Below, piece by piece: positions 8,401 to 16,480 of a DNA stretch of 64,000 nucleotides (positions are counted from its first letter, which is position 1; each line of letters starts with the position of its first letter). Below the pieces are notes generated by a model. The model was not told the DNA's origin and did not search any database. It saw only the letters and a list, made by a program, of their open reading frames with translations. The position numbers and the translations under genes are program-made. Source of the DNA: a bacterium. Its GTDB lineage: Bacteria > Myxococcota_A > Bradymonadia > UBA7976 > UBA1532. The stretch spans positions 94,316-158,315 of the forward strand of contig JAUHXC010000024.1 of the NCBI GenBank assembly GCA_030427205.1. Reading direction: 5' to 3'.

Positions 8401-11400
8401 ACGCACACGTCGGGGTCGTCGCAGGGGCCGAAGTCGCCCCACAGCCCGTCGATACAGGTGCGCGACCAGCGCCCGCGATCGTTGAGCCCGCACGCCGCCT
8501 GCTCGACCGCGCCGTCCTCACACTCCGCGTCACCGCAGGGGCCCTCGGGCGCCCAGTCACCGTCGATGCAGCGCAGGGCCTGACGACCGCCAGGGCAGGG
8601 CTCGACGAAGAGCTCGCCCTCGACGCAGGCCAGCTCGACCGTCAGCACGTAGGCCGGCACCGCGCCGTCGTCGTAGCCGGCGACGCGCACGGTGTAGGCC
8701 CCCGGCTCGAGCACCCGCTCGATGCGCGAGCAGAGGCCGTCGAAGTCGTCGTTGAAGGCGACCTGGCCGAAGCCGCCGTCCACCGGCCCGAGCAGGGTCA
8801 GCGTGGTATCGCCCGGACAGCCGCCGGCGCCGTCGGAGGTGTAGGTGACCAATCGCATGGGCCGCTGCAGGTCGAAGCGATAGTCGCTCGACCCGCCGGC
8901 GGGGATCGGATCGCCGTCGAAGTCGCCGCCGTCGTCGACCCGCGGCTGCTCGGTGTCGAAGGCGACGCCGAGCAGATAGGCCGGCGCGGCGCGATAATCC
9001 CAGCCGCGCACCCGCACCATGTAATCCCCCGCGGGCAGCTCGATGACCAGCCGCGCGCAGGCGCCCACGCCGGAGTCGTCATCGCCGCCCATGCGGTTGC
9101 GCTGCCCGTCGGGCCCGATCAGGAAGACCTCGATGAAGGTATTGCCATCGCAGCCGCCGGCCCCGTCGCTCGTCTCGAGGACGACCTGCCGCGCGACCGG
9201 CAGGGTCAGCGGGTAGTCGTCGGCGCCGTCGAAGGGCAGCGCGGCGCCCTCGAAGTCGCCGCCCTGGCTGATGTCGTCACGCACGCCGAGGCAGATGCCC
9301 GCCGGCGACCACCCACCGTTCCGGCAGAGCGACGTCTGCAGGCGACCGCCGAGGCAGGGCCGATCTTCGACGAGGCCGTCGACGCATTCGTCGGGATCGG
9401 CGCACGCCGACCACGGTGCCCACTGACCGCCCTCGCACTCGCGCATGCGCTCGCCGCGGTCGTTGAGCCCGCAGGCCTCGACCTCGGTCTCCCCCGCTTC
9501 GCACTCGGCCGGCACGTCGCCCGGCTCGCGGCGCGGGCTGCCCGGCGCGACGATGAAGTCGGCGGCGTTGTCGTCGGTGTCGACGTGATCGACCCGGGTC
9601 AGCGCGCTGCCATCGGCCGGATCGGCCGCCGGGCGGCCCTCGCCGGCGAAGTTGTCCCCCGCGTCGCCATAGCCCAGGGCGTCGATCACCGCCGCGCCGC
9701 GCCGCAGCTGCACGCCGTCGGGCCCGTTCTGCAGGTCGGCCCCGTCGATGAGCAGGTCGCTCAGCGCGCGCAGAGCGGCCGAAGCGCCCGGCTCGGCGAC
9801 CACGTAGTAGCCGTCGGCGCCGATGACCCCGTCGAGCGGCATGACCGCGTAGTCCCGGCCGTCGTTGCCGTTCACCGCCACCAGGCTCAGCCCGTCGAGC
9901 GCGGTGCCCGGCGGGCCCCACAGCTCGATGAACGTCTCGCTGCCGTCGGCCCCCGACTGGTCGTAGAGCACCTCGTTGATGACGATGGGCGCGGCGGGCG
10001 CCTCGCAGTCGCCGTCGACGCATTCGAAGCCCGGCGCGCAGGCCTCGGCCGGGCCCCACTCGAGGCACGGGTCGCCATCGCTGTCGCCGCACAGCTCGAC
10101 GCCGCCGGCGCCGCAGCGGCGGCCGCCTGCGGGGCACTCGTCGGCGCAGGCCCCGCCGCAGACACTCCAATCGAGCCACTCGCCGCCGTCGCAGACCCGG
10201 ACCTCGAGCCCGTCGCCGCGATCGCCGCAAGCCCGCTGCTCGCGGGCGCCGTCGACGCATTCGTCGGGGTCGACGCAGTCCTCGGGCTGCAGGAAGTCAC
10301 CGCGAAAGCACGTCCGGCTGCGGGTGCCGCGGCCGTTGATGCCGCAGGGCTCCTCCTCGACGGCGCCGTCCACGCAGCGATCGGGATCGTCGCACGGGCC
10401 GAAGTCGGGCCACTGCCCGCCGGCGCAGACGCGCGCCTCGACCCCGCGGTCATTGAGCCCGCACGCCTGCTGCTCGTCGGCGCCGTTCACACAGACGTCG
10501 GGGTCGTCGCACGGCGAGAAGTCGCCCCACTGCCCGGCCGCGCACTCGCGCAGGCGGGACCCGCGGTCGTTGAGCCCGCAGGGTTCGTCTTCGTCGTCGC
10601 CGTCGCGGCAGACGTCGTCGTCGGCGCACGGCCCAAGCGGGCCCCAGCGGCCGTCGACGCAGGCCCGGATCGAGCTGCCGCGCCCGTTGAGCCCGCAGGC
10701 GATGGCTTCTTCATCGCCGTCGTCGCACTCGCCGGGCAGGACGCACGGTCCGACGTCGCCCCAGCGGCCTTCGACGCAGAAGCGGGTCGCCAACCCGACG
10801 TCGTTGGGCCCGCACGGCCCCGACTCGTCCTCGCCGTCGACGCACGCGTCGGGGTCGTCGCACGGGCCGTCGTCGACCCAGGCGTCGGCGACGCAGCGCT
10901 GCGCCTGCTCGCCCCGACCGTTGAGCCCGCAGGCCATGACCCGCACGTCGCCGTCGACGCAGTTCATCGGCGGGGCCATGTCGGGCTCGACGGGCGCCAT
11001 GTCGGGTTCGATGGGCGCCATGTCGGGCTCGACGGGGCCCATGTCCGGATCCACCGGGCTCATGTCCGGGTCGACCAGACCCATGTCCGGGTCGACGGGG
11101 CCCATATCCGGGTCGACGGGGCCCATGTCCGGATCGATAGGGCCTACGTCCGGGTCGATGGGGCCCACGTCCGGGTCGACGGGATCCATGTCCGGATCTA
11201 CCGGCTGCGCGTCGGCGCCGGGCCCGGCGTCGTCGATCGGATCCACAGCGCCGTCGGGTCCCAGATCATCGTCGGGTCCCAGATCATCGTCGGGCCCCAG
11301 ATCCTCATCGGGCCCCAGATCTTCGGCGACGGCCATATCCTCGGCCGGGTCGTCGTCGTCGGGCGGCGGCACGCAGCCGGCGCTCGCGAGAAGGCAGAAC

Positions 11401-11441
11401 AGGGCGGTCGGGTACAGGGCGGACCACGTTCGGCGCGACAT
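5424..11441 (-). CDS. Giant Cys-rich surface lipoprotein with LTD, PPC-like and DUF4215-type repeats
   Basis: The start chosen is ATG 11441, which has GGAGG four bases upstream and opens a lipoprotein signal ending LASAGC (Cys23). The mature protein is about 2005 residues. It begins with an Asp/Pro stalk (about 25-156). Many repeats of about 39 residues with the core CGLNxRG follow at about 157-470 and 935-1180. A lamin-tail-like domain lies near 482-600 (INEVLYDQ). PPC-like beta domains lie near 720-930, 1490-1620 and at the C-terminus. Three DUF4215-type units (CDDGN...DGCD) lie between 1260 and 1490. A Cys-dense block fills about 1627-1884. It is probably exported and disulfide-rich at the cell surface. 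Its function is unknown. It is convergent with the fusion gene, only three bases apart. Confidence 0.85.
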   Translation of the reverse strand: MSRRTWSALYPTALFCLLASAGCVPPPDDDDPAEDMAVAEDLGPDEDLGPDDDLGPDDDLGPDGAVDPIDDAGPGADAQPVDPDMDPVDPDVGPIDPDVGPIDPDMGPVDPDMGPVDPDMGLVDPDMSPVDPDMGPVEPDMAPIEPDMAPVEPDMAPPMNCVDGDVRVMACGLNGRGEQAQRCVADAWVDDGPCDDPDACVDGEDESGPCGPNDVGLATRFCVEGRWGDVGPCVLPGECDDGDEEAIACGLNGRGSSIRACVDGRWGPLGPCADDDVCRDGDDEDEPCGLNDRGSRLRECAAGQWGDFSPCDDPDVCVNGADEQQACGLNDRGVEARVCAGGQWPDFGPCDDPDRCVDGAVEEEPCGINGRGTRSRTCFRGDFLQPEDCVDPDECVDGAREQRACGDRGDGLEVRVCDGGEWLDWSVCGGACADECPAGGRRCGAGGVELCGDSDGDPCLEWGPAEACAPGFECVDGDCEAPAAPIVINEVLYDQSGADGSETFIELWGPPGTALDGLSLVAVNGNDGRDYAVMPLDGVIGADGYYVVAEPGASAALRALSDLLIDGADLQNGPDGVQLRRGAAVIDALGYGDAGDNFAGEGRPAADPADGSALTRVDHVDTDDNAADFIVAPGSPRREPGDVPAECEAGETEVEACGLNDRGERMRECEGGQWAPWSACADPDECVDGLVEDRPCLGGRLQTSLCRNGGWSPAGICLGVRDDISQGGDFEGAALPFDGADDYPLTLPVARQVVLETSDGAGGCDGNTFIEVFLIGPDGQRNRMGGDDDSGVGACARLVIELPAGDYMVRVRGWDYRAAPAYLLGVAFDTEQPRVDDGGDFDGDPIPAGGSSDYRFDLQRPMRLVTYTSDGAGGCPGDTTLTLLGPVDGGFGQVAFNDDFDGLCSRIERVLEPGAYTVRVAGYDDGAVPAYVLTVELACVEGELFVEPCPGGRQALRCIDGDWAPEGPCGDAECEDGAVEQAACGLNDRGRWSRTCIDGLWGDFGPCDDPDVCVDGSDEGVACGLNGRGVAPARCVDGQNDVLGPCDDPDTCVDDTFATARLCSLDEAAAACRGVHRPSPACGVNGFAMVTSFCVQGQPEELNCTDPSVCADGESGTTACGLNGRGVRTRTCADGFWGSYGGCEDPDVCVDGATREAGCGPLSVTRKIIECVEGRWDERDDCAPIPPVEVLGYTEESYEAYAILRVALLPDQALQDAGLDRRVSGFIVNGDRPYDTLAELADRPDVVAGTLDLLWAEAQNRGWVPFCGDGAVMEVEEQCDDGNNEGGDGCDADCRLETECGNGLVEGVEQCDDGDFGVFDGCSPNCRLETHPTLGPAEDGIDVPLLPYLQAEFTRFFGPFLFNLDLRQTSRVRFDLGYRSPHAFWYGGDFCHSAGRYNARLQARRGNTIFAGGGNCAQHGDGVYEFDEVMPPGRYTMTFDVEEGFSVISLISGVIEPVGEPVCGDGVREDPEECDDGNTDDRDGCDSGCARQLITEANDNIDRDATAEWQWTGAILRANGNISEGGPFRDRDHFIFDTTGGRVVLQLSDRQGDGCDVDAALSLYRGVRDDLGNRITTSVDGGIDFCPRIETTLAAGTYSIVPGINPPDRGGAYTLEVRTTPHTWDDGVPAACQAWCLATTDCSPLSNDELAQCTRRCTDGTLPVEDMLRVRDVEPCLLAAGESCADLRACLVDADPVNACDDVCGEMAGCGMAEAECRAACDGPALVCADVARRLGGGCAEVSLCFGDAARQDDCAAYCDARVACDETIDRYGCEQACIDGPAPATQAACAERATCEQMQRCVDLDPAVPAACAEACDAVDGCGLFADRARCEAYCAGHAVQNGGASLPDVVACVGDVAACGFDVVHCFSPPVCEGESADVEIIDAEPGTYALDLSVFSAGIEDDFPQFCGIRGTIENFAAVRVDFPAELALRNHAESPARFFIADRCDPEGRVACGYDNDDVVRRIVGPGVYFVGTEQAFQNDAVFDDIELQVRPLDVDAVVIP
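10974..11204 (-). repeat. 21-bp tandem repeat coding for about 11 PVDPDMG heptads
   Basis: About eleven imperfect 21-base units encode variants of P-V/I-D/E-P-D-M/V-G/A. They form the acidic Pro-rich stalk between the lipid anchor and the Cys-rich part of the giant lipoprotein. Codons differ between units, so the array is partly diverged. Confidence 0.85.
11253..11324 (-). repeat. 18-bp tandem repeat coding for DLGPDD units
   Basis: Four 18-base units (first two identical: GTCGGGTCCCAGATCATC on the plus strand) encode DLGPDD or DLGPDE. The array lies just after the lipid-anchor Cys in the giant lipoprotein and lengthens its acidic spacer. Confidence 0.85.
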
Positions 11442-11657
11442 GGGGCCTCCGTCGGAGCGGGGTTCGTGGCGCGCGTATAGCGGTTTGCGCGGGCCCGCGA
11501 AACCGCAATCCACCGGGGGGTTGCGACCCATGAGTCGCTTCGGCGGCGGCGGGAGGCTCGGGTCGACCGACGCACGCCTGGACCGGCCGGTCAGTACACG
11601 AAGCAGGGGCCCCTCGGCGAAGCGGCCCGGCAGGTCCGGTTCATCGGCTGCCGCCAG

Positions 11658-12830
11658 TCAGCGGGCGGCCAGCGGCCCCTCGCCGAAGAAGGCGGCCACC
11701 GCGTCCACCAGCCGCCACCAGGGGCCCGTACCGCCGGCCTGGGCGGTCGTCGGTTCGATGGGCGCGCCGGGCAGCGGCGTGATCGCGGCGACCCCCGCCG
11801 CCCGCGCCGCGGCGACGGTGCGCTCGGCGGGCTCGCGCCAGTCGTGGGTGCCCAGCGAGAACGTGCCCCAATGCACCGGCAGCATCACCCCGCCGCGCAC
11901 CATCAGGTGGGCCGCCACCGCCTCCTCCGGGTCGAGGTGGATGGCGCGCCAGGCGTCGTTATAGGCGCCGACGGGCATCAGGCTGGCGTCGAACGGCCCC
12001 TCGCGGCGGCCGATGTCGGCGAAGCCGTCGAACAGCCCGGTATCGCCGCCGAAGTAGACCCGATGCGCCGGCCCGCGCACGACCCACGAGGCCCACAGGG
12101 TCTGGTTGCGCGACAGCAGGCCGCGCCCGGAGAAGTGCTGGGCCGGCGTCGCCACCACGGTCACGTCGGTGCCGGGCACCTTCGCCCGGCCCCACCAGTC
12201 CAGCTCGGTGATCTGCTCGGGCGCCACGCCCCACTTCGCCAGGTGCGATCCGACGCCGAGGGGCACGTAGAACGGCACACCCTTCTCGGCGAGCGCCAGC
12301 GTCGTCTCGTGGTCGAGGTGGTCGTAGTGATCGTGGCTGATGATCACCGCGTCGATCGGCGGCAGCGCCTCGAGCGGCGCCGGCGGCGCGTGGAAGCGAT
12401 GCGGCCCGACCGCGCTCGACGGCGAGGCGCGATCGCTCCAGATCGGGTCGGTGAGCACCCGCGCCCCGTCGATCTCGAGCAGCACCGTCGAGTGGCCCAT
12501 CCAGGTGAGCCGCAGCCCGCTCTCGGGCGCGGTGGCCCACGCCTCGACCGGTGAGGCGATGGGGATCTCCCCTTCGGGCGTGGTCTGGGCGTCGCCGAAG
12601 AGGGTGTCGCCGAGCGCCTTCCACGGCTTGCCCTGCTCGATGGCCCGCTCGTTGACGAACACCCCCTTGCGGGCGTCGAAGATCGCGCCGCGGGCGCTGT
12701 TCATCTCGGCGGTATCGGGCGTGCCGCCGAACGTCGCGCAGCCGGTCGAGGCGGCGAGAAAGACGCCGCCCGCGGCGGCGGCGATGGTCAGCAGCGGACG
12801 AATCGGCGAACGGGTCGACCAGATCGACAT
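11658..12830 (-). CDS. Metallo-beta-lactamase-fold hydrolase, predicted lipoprotein
   Basis: A 390-residue protein with GGAG just before ATG 12830. The N-terminus has a hydrophobic segment ending AASTGC, a possible lipobox. The body has the metallo-beta-lactamase signature SHDHYDHLD near residue 165, with later metal-binding texts TPAQHFSG, GGDTG and LPVHWGTF. This pattern resembles the NAPE-PLD/UlaG-like branch (WMGHSTVLLE at the start). It probably hydrolyses an ester or phosphodiester in the periplasm or at a membrane. The substrate is unknown. It lies upstream of the giant lipoprotein gene on the same strand, with 216 bases between them. Confidence 0.88.
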   Translation of the reverse strand: MSIWSTRSPIRPLLTIAAAAGGVFLAASTGCATFGGTPDTAEMNSARGAIFDARKGVFVNERAIEQGKPWKALGDTLFGDAQTTPEGEIPIASPVEAWATAPESGLRLTWMGHSTVLLEIDGARVLTDPIWSDRASPSSAVGPHRFHAPPAPLEALPPIDAVIISHDHYDHLDHETTLALAEKGVPFYVPLGVGSHLAKWGVAPEQITELDWWGRAKVPGTDVTVVATPAQHFSGRGLLSRNQTLWASWVVRGPAHRVYFGGDTGLFDGFADIGRREGPFDASLMPVGAYNDAWRAIHLDPEEAVAAHLMVRGGVMLPVHWGTFSLGTHDWREPAERTVAAARAAGVAAITPLPGAPIEPTTAQAGGTGPWWRLVDAVAAFFGEGPLAAR

Positions 12831-13082
12831 GAGCTCCCCCTGCGGTCGCGGCCTGCGGTGGCCGGTGCGTTTCGATGACGGGGTCGAGGGTCGGCACGGG
12901 CGCCGCCGGCGTCAAACGCGGCCCGCGGGCGCGCGACGGGCCGCGTCGAAGAACCACGAATCAGATCAGAGACTTGCGCCGAATGTTACGCGGTATTGAG
13001 CGGGCCGTTGCACAATCGACCCGCCCGGCGGTTGCGGTACACCCGACAATTTCGGATCTTTCATCCGCCAAAGGAGGAGTCG

Positions 13083-14006
13083 ATGGCCGTGACCTTCGAA
13101 ACGCTGCCCATTCCCGAGACCCCGCCCGAACAGAAGACCGGGCTGGCCTACGGGATCTTCGGGCATCTGGGCTCGCCGGTCTTCTATCTGATCTGGCTGG
13201 CGATCTTCGGCGTCGACCTGTTCCACGTCATCGTCGGCTTCCTGGTCACCTCGTTCGTCTTCATGCTGTTCACCATCTCGGCCGAGCGACGCCACCCGGC
13301 CATCGAGCTGCCGCCGCTGACCGCCCGCGACTGGGTCGAGGGGCTGCTGCAGGTCTTCTGGCAGGGCATCATCGCGGGCACCGGCTTCATCGTCGTCGGC
13401 TGGTGGCTCCTGTCGTACGTGCCGCTGCACGGCCCGCTGTCGAACAGCGGCTGGCTCATCCTCGCCGCGGTGCTGCTCGACGACCTGGCCTACTATTGGA
13501 TCCACCGCAAGATGAGCCACAGCGTGGGCAAGGGCCGGCTCAAGCAGTACTGGCGCAAGAAGCACGCCGCCCATCACACCGTCGCCGAGATGGACTTCTT
13601 GCGCGGCAACCAGTCGTCGCTGGTCGATACCGCCTTCAGCCAGTTCCAGCCGGCGATGGTGGTCATCGCCTGGGTGCTGGGCATGGATCTGCCGGCGACC
13701 ATCGCCGCGTACTTCTTCATCCTGGCGCTGCAGGCCACCGACCATACGGTGGTGACCTTCAACATCGGGCCCCTGGCGTACATCTTCATGGACAACCACG
13801 CCCACAAGCTGCACCACTGCAAGCGGGGCAACCTGATCAACCACGCGGCGGCGTTCTCGTTCTACGACCGGCTTTGGGGCACCTACTACGAAGACTGGCG
13901 CATGTCGGCCAACTACCTGCACCACCACGGCATCCCGCTGCCGATCAAGCGCAAGGGGGCCCCCAGACGACGCCCGCGGCCGACGCCCGACGGGCAGCCC
14001 GCCTGA
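13083..14006 (+). CDS. Sterol desaturase / fatty acid hydroxylase family membrane protein
   Basis: The start is ATG 13083, which has AAAGGAGGAG five bases upstream; the frame is open further upstream but has no better site. The 307-residue protein has several membrane segments. It carries the His boxes of the non-haem di-iron hydroxylase family: HRKMSH, KKHAAHH, DNHAHKLHH and a later NYLHHH. It probably acts on a lipid in the inner membrane. The SDR encoded 64 bases downstream may act on the same lipid, because hydroxylase and SDR reactions often follow each other. The substrate cannot be told. Confidence 0.9.
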   Translation: MAVTFETLPIPETPPEQKTGLAYGIFGHLGSPVFYLIWLAIFGVDLFHVIVGFLVTSFVFMLFTISAERRHPAIELPPLTARDWVEGLLQVFWQGIIAGTGFIVVGWWLLSYVPLHGPLSNSGWLILAAVLLDDLAYYWIHRKMSHSVGKGRLKQYWRKKHAAHHTVAEMDFLRGNQSSLVDTAFSQFQPAMVVIAWVLGMDLPATIAAYFFILALQATDHTVVTFNIGPLAYIFMDNHAHKLHHCKRGNLINHAAAFSFYDRLWGTYYEDWRMSANYLHHHGIPLPIKRKGAPRRRPRPTPDGQPA

Positions 14007-14035
14007 GCGCGCCCGCCGGGCGCCGACCACCCCCC

Positions 14036-14070
14036 GAGCCACAGCAGGATGAGCCACAGCAGGATGAGCC
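14036..14070 (+). repeat. 15-bp tandem repeat and 10-codon leader frame before the SDR gene
   Basis: GAGCCACAGCAGGAT occurs twice and is followed by the partial copy GAGCC, directly before the SDR start. The repeats create a short frame, MSHSRMSHDE, from ATG 14049 to TGA 14079-14081. It overlaps the SDR start at 14071 in another frame. Whether it is translated is unknown. Confidence 0.5.
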
Positions 14071-14865
14071 ATGATGAGTGAGCGCGGCTATGCGCTGGTC
14101 ACCGGCGCGAGCAGCGGCATCGGCGCCGAGATCGCCCGCGAGCTGGCCGGCCGCGGCTGGCCGGTGATCCTCGTCGCCCGGCGCCGGGAGCGGCTGCAGG
14201 CCCTCGCCGAGCGCATCGGCGCCGAGCAGCGGGTCGACGCCAAGGTCTTCGAGCACGACCTGGCGCTGCCCGGCGCCGGCCGCGGCCTCTTCGAGAAGAT
14301 CGTCGCCGCCGATCTGCCGGTGGACGTGCTGGTCAACAACGCCGGCTTCGGCCTGCAGGGGCGCTTCCTCGACCAGGACTTCGCGCGCATCGAGCAGATG
14401 ATCCGGGTCAACGTGCTCAGCCTGACCGAGCTGACCCAGTGCTTCGTGCGGCCGATGGTCGCCGCCGGCCAAGGGTATGTGCTGCAGGTGGCGTCGGCGG
14501 CGGCTTTCCTGCCCTCGCCCTACGTCTCGGCCTACGCCGCCAGCAAGCACTACGTCAAAGCCTTCGGCGAGGCCCTGCGCTTCGAGCTGCGCCAAACCGG
14601 CGTCTCGATGACGACGCTGTATCCCGGCATCACCCGCACCGAGTTCAACGCGGTCGCCGACGCGAAGACCCCGCCGCTGATGAACCTGTCGATCCTGTCG
14701 GCCGAGGCCGTCGCGAAGATCGGGGTCAAGGCGATGCTGCGGGGCCGCCGGGCGGTGGTGCCGGGCCTGATCAACAAGCTCAACGCCTTCTTCAGCGAGG
14801 TGTTCCACCGCGGCTTCATCACCCACGCCGCCGGCCGATTGCTGGAAGACGCCAACGACCACTGA
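14071..14865 (+). CDS. Short-chain dehydrogenase/reductase (SDR)
   Basis: A 264-residue classical SDR. The NAD(P)-binding motif TGASSGIG is near residue 11, with ARRRER after strand 2 suggesting NADP preference. NNAG is near residue 90. The catalytic Ser lies in VASAAA and the YAASK motif is near residue 155. Two start codons lie in tandem (14071 and 14074). It follows the sterol-desaturase-family gene on the same strand and probably belongs to the same transcript. The substrate is unknown; a fatty-acyl or sterol oxidoreductase role is an inference from the neighbour. Confidence 0.92.
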   Translation: MMSERGYALVTGASSGIGAEIARELAGRGWPVILVARRRERLQALAERIGAEQRVDAKVFEHDLALPGAGRGLFEKIVAADLPVDVLVNNAGFGLQGRFLDQDFARIEQMIRVNVLSLTELTQCFVRPMVAAGQGYVLQVASAAAFLPSPYVSAYAASKHYVKAFGEALRFELRQTGVSMTTLYPGITRTEFNAVADAKTPPLMNLSILSAEAVAKIGVKAMLRGRRAVVPGLINKLNAFFSEVFHRGFITHAAGRLLEDANDH

Positions 14866-14902
14866 CCGCGCGCCAACAGCAGCAGCCACAGCACCTGAAC
14901 CG

Positions 14903-16480
14903 TCAGATCTCGACGGTCTTGTGGAAGGTGATGTCGGGGTTCTGATCGGCGGCGTAGTTCACCGCCCACTCGCTCTGCACGATGTAGGCGTAGTTGTCGG
15001 CGATGTCGGTGTAGACCCGGCGCTTGTTCTGGTCGACGAAGCTCTGCAGCTTCGTCTCGTCGGCGCAGGTGATCCAGCGGGCGGCGCCGAGCGGCACCGA
15101 CTCGAACCGGGCGCGCACGCGATACTCGGCCTCCAACCGCGAGGCGATCACGTCGAACTGCAGCGCGCCGAGGGCCCCTACGATGTAGTCGCTGCCCTCG
15201 ACCGGCCGGAAGAACTGCGCCGCGCCCTCTTCGCACAGCTCGGTGAGCCCCTTGATCAGCGCCTTGGCCTTGAGCGGATCGAGCAGCTGCACCCGGCGGA
15301 ACAGCTCGGGCGCAAACGCCGGAATGCCGGTGAACTTGAGGTCTTCGCCCTCGCTGAACGTATCGCCGATGCGGATGCCACCGTGGTTGTGCAGGCCGAT
15401 GATGTCGCCGGGGAACGCCTCTTCGGTGATGACCCGCGCCTGGGCCAGGAAGGTCGTGGCGTTGTTGACGGTCATCGTCTTGCCGGTGCGCACGTGCTGC
15501 AGCTTCATGCCGCGGGCGTACTGCCCCGAGGTGATGCGCACGAAGGCCATGCGGTCGTGATGCCGCTTGTCGAGGTTCGCCTGGATCTTGAAGCAGAAGC
15601 CGGTGAACGGGTCTTCGGTGGGCTCGACCTCGCGGGTGCGCGTCGGCCGCGGCTGCGGCGGCGGCGCGAGGCGCACGAACTGCGAGAGCAGCTCCTTGAC
15701 CCCGAAGTTGTTGATCGCGCTGCCGAAGAAGACCGGGCTCTGCTGGCCGCGGGCGAACATCTCCGCGTCGAACGGCTCGAGCGCGCCGAGCAGCTCGACG
15801 TCTTCGCGCAGCTTGTCGGCCGCGTTGCCGCCGATGAGCCCGTCGAGCAGGTCGTCGTCGAGGTCGTCGATGAAGACCTGCTCATTGCGCCGGCCGCGCT
15901 CGGTGGGCTGGTAGAAGACCACCCGCCGGTTGACGAGGTCGTAGATGCCCTCGAAGCGCTTGCCCATGCCGATGGGCCACGTCAGCGGGGCGCAGGCGAG
16001 GTTGAGGTGCTCTTCGACGTTCTCCATCAGTTCGAAGGGGTCGAGCCCCTCGCGGTCGAGCTTGTTGGAGAACGTGACCACCGGCGTATCGCGCAGCCGG
16101 CAGACGTCCATCAGCGCCTGGGTCCGGGTCTCGACGCCTTTGGCGTTGTCGAGCACCATCAGCGCGCTGTCGACGGCGGTGAGCACCCGGTAGGTGTCTT
16201 CGCTGAAGTCGGCGTGGCCCGGGGTATCGAGCAGGTTGACCGCGAAGCCCTCGTAGTCGAAGGACATCACCGCGGTGCTCACCGAGATGCCGCGCTCCTG
16301 CTCCATCTTGAGGAAGTCGCTGGCCGCGTGGCGCGAGGCGCGGCGGGCGCGCACGGCCCCCGCCATCTGGATCGCCCCGCCGAAGAGCAGCAGCTTCTCG
16401 GTGATGGTCGTCTTGCCCGCGTCGGGGTGGCTGATGATGGCGAACGTGCGCCGCCGCTTCAGTTCTTGGATGCGTCCCAT
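14903..16480 (-). CDS. prfC: Peptide chain release factor 3
   Basis: A 525-residue translational GTPase, the usual RF3 length. Residues 1-280 are the G domain: SHPDAGKTT, then RGIS in switch I, LLDTPGHADFSEDTYR, and SNKLDR. The beta-barrel domain 2 and the RF3-specific C-terminal domain follow. RF3 recycles RF1 and RF2 from the ribosome after peptide release. The start overlaps the end of the upstream kinase gene by 22 bases, so the two are probably co-translated. This overlap with a signalling gene is unusual for a housekeeping factor. It converges with the SDR gene. Confidence 0.97.
   Translation of the reverse strand: MGRIQELKRRRTFAIISHPDAGKTTITEKLLLFGGAIQMAGAVRARRASRHAASDFLKMEQERGISVSTAVMSFDYEGFAVNLLDTPGHADFSEDTYRVLTAVDSALMVLDNAKGVETRTQALMDVCRLRDTPVVTFSNKLDREGLDPFELMENVEEHLNLACAPLTWPIGMGKRFEGIYDLVNRRVVFYQPTERGRRNEQVFIDDLDDDLLDGLIGGNAADKLREDVELLGALEPFDAEMFARGQQSPVFFGSAINNFGVKELLSQFVRLAPPPQPRPTRTREVEPTEDPFTGFCFKIQANLDKRHHDRMAFVRITSGQYARGMKLQHVRTGKTMTVNNATTFLAQARVITEEAFPGDIIGLHNHGGIRIGDTFSEGEDLKFTGIPAFAPELFRRVQLLDPLKAKALIKGLTELCEEGAAQFFRPVEGSDYIVGALGALQFDVIASRLEAEYRVRARFESVPLGAARWITCADETKLQSFVDQNKRRVYTDIADNYAYIVQSEWAVNYAADQNPDITFHKTVEI

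Noticed and set aside
10974..11204. A regular 21-bp repeat that could be taken for a CRISPR array.
   Set aside because: There are no unique spacers; the units are adjoining and encode heptads in frame.
5637..11480. A 1947-codon open frame on the plus strand opposite the giant lipoprotein gene.
   Set aside because: It has no ribosome site or domain and is a by-product of high GC and the repeat composition of the real gene on the other strand.
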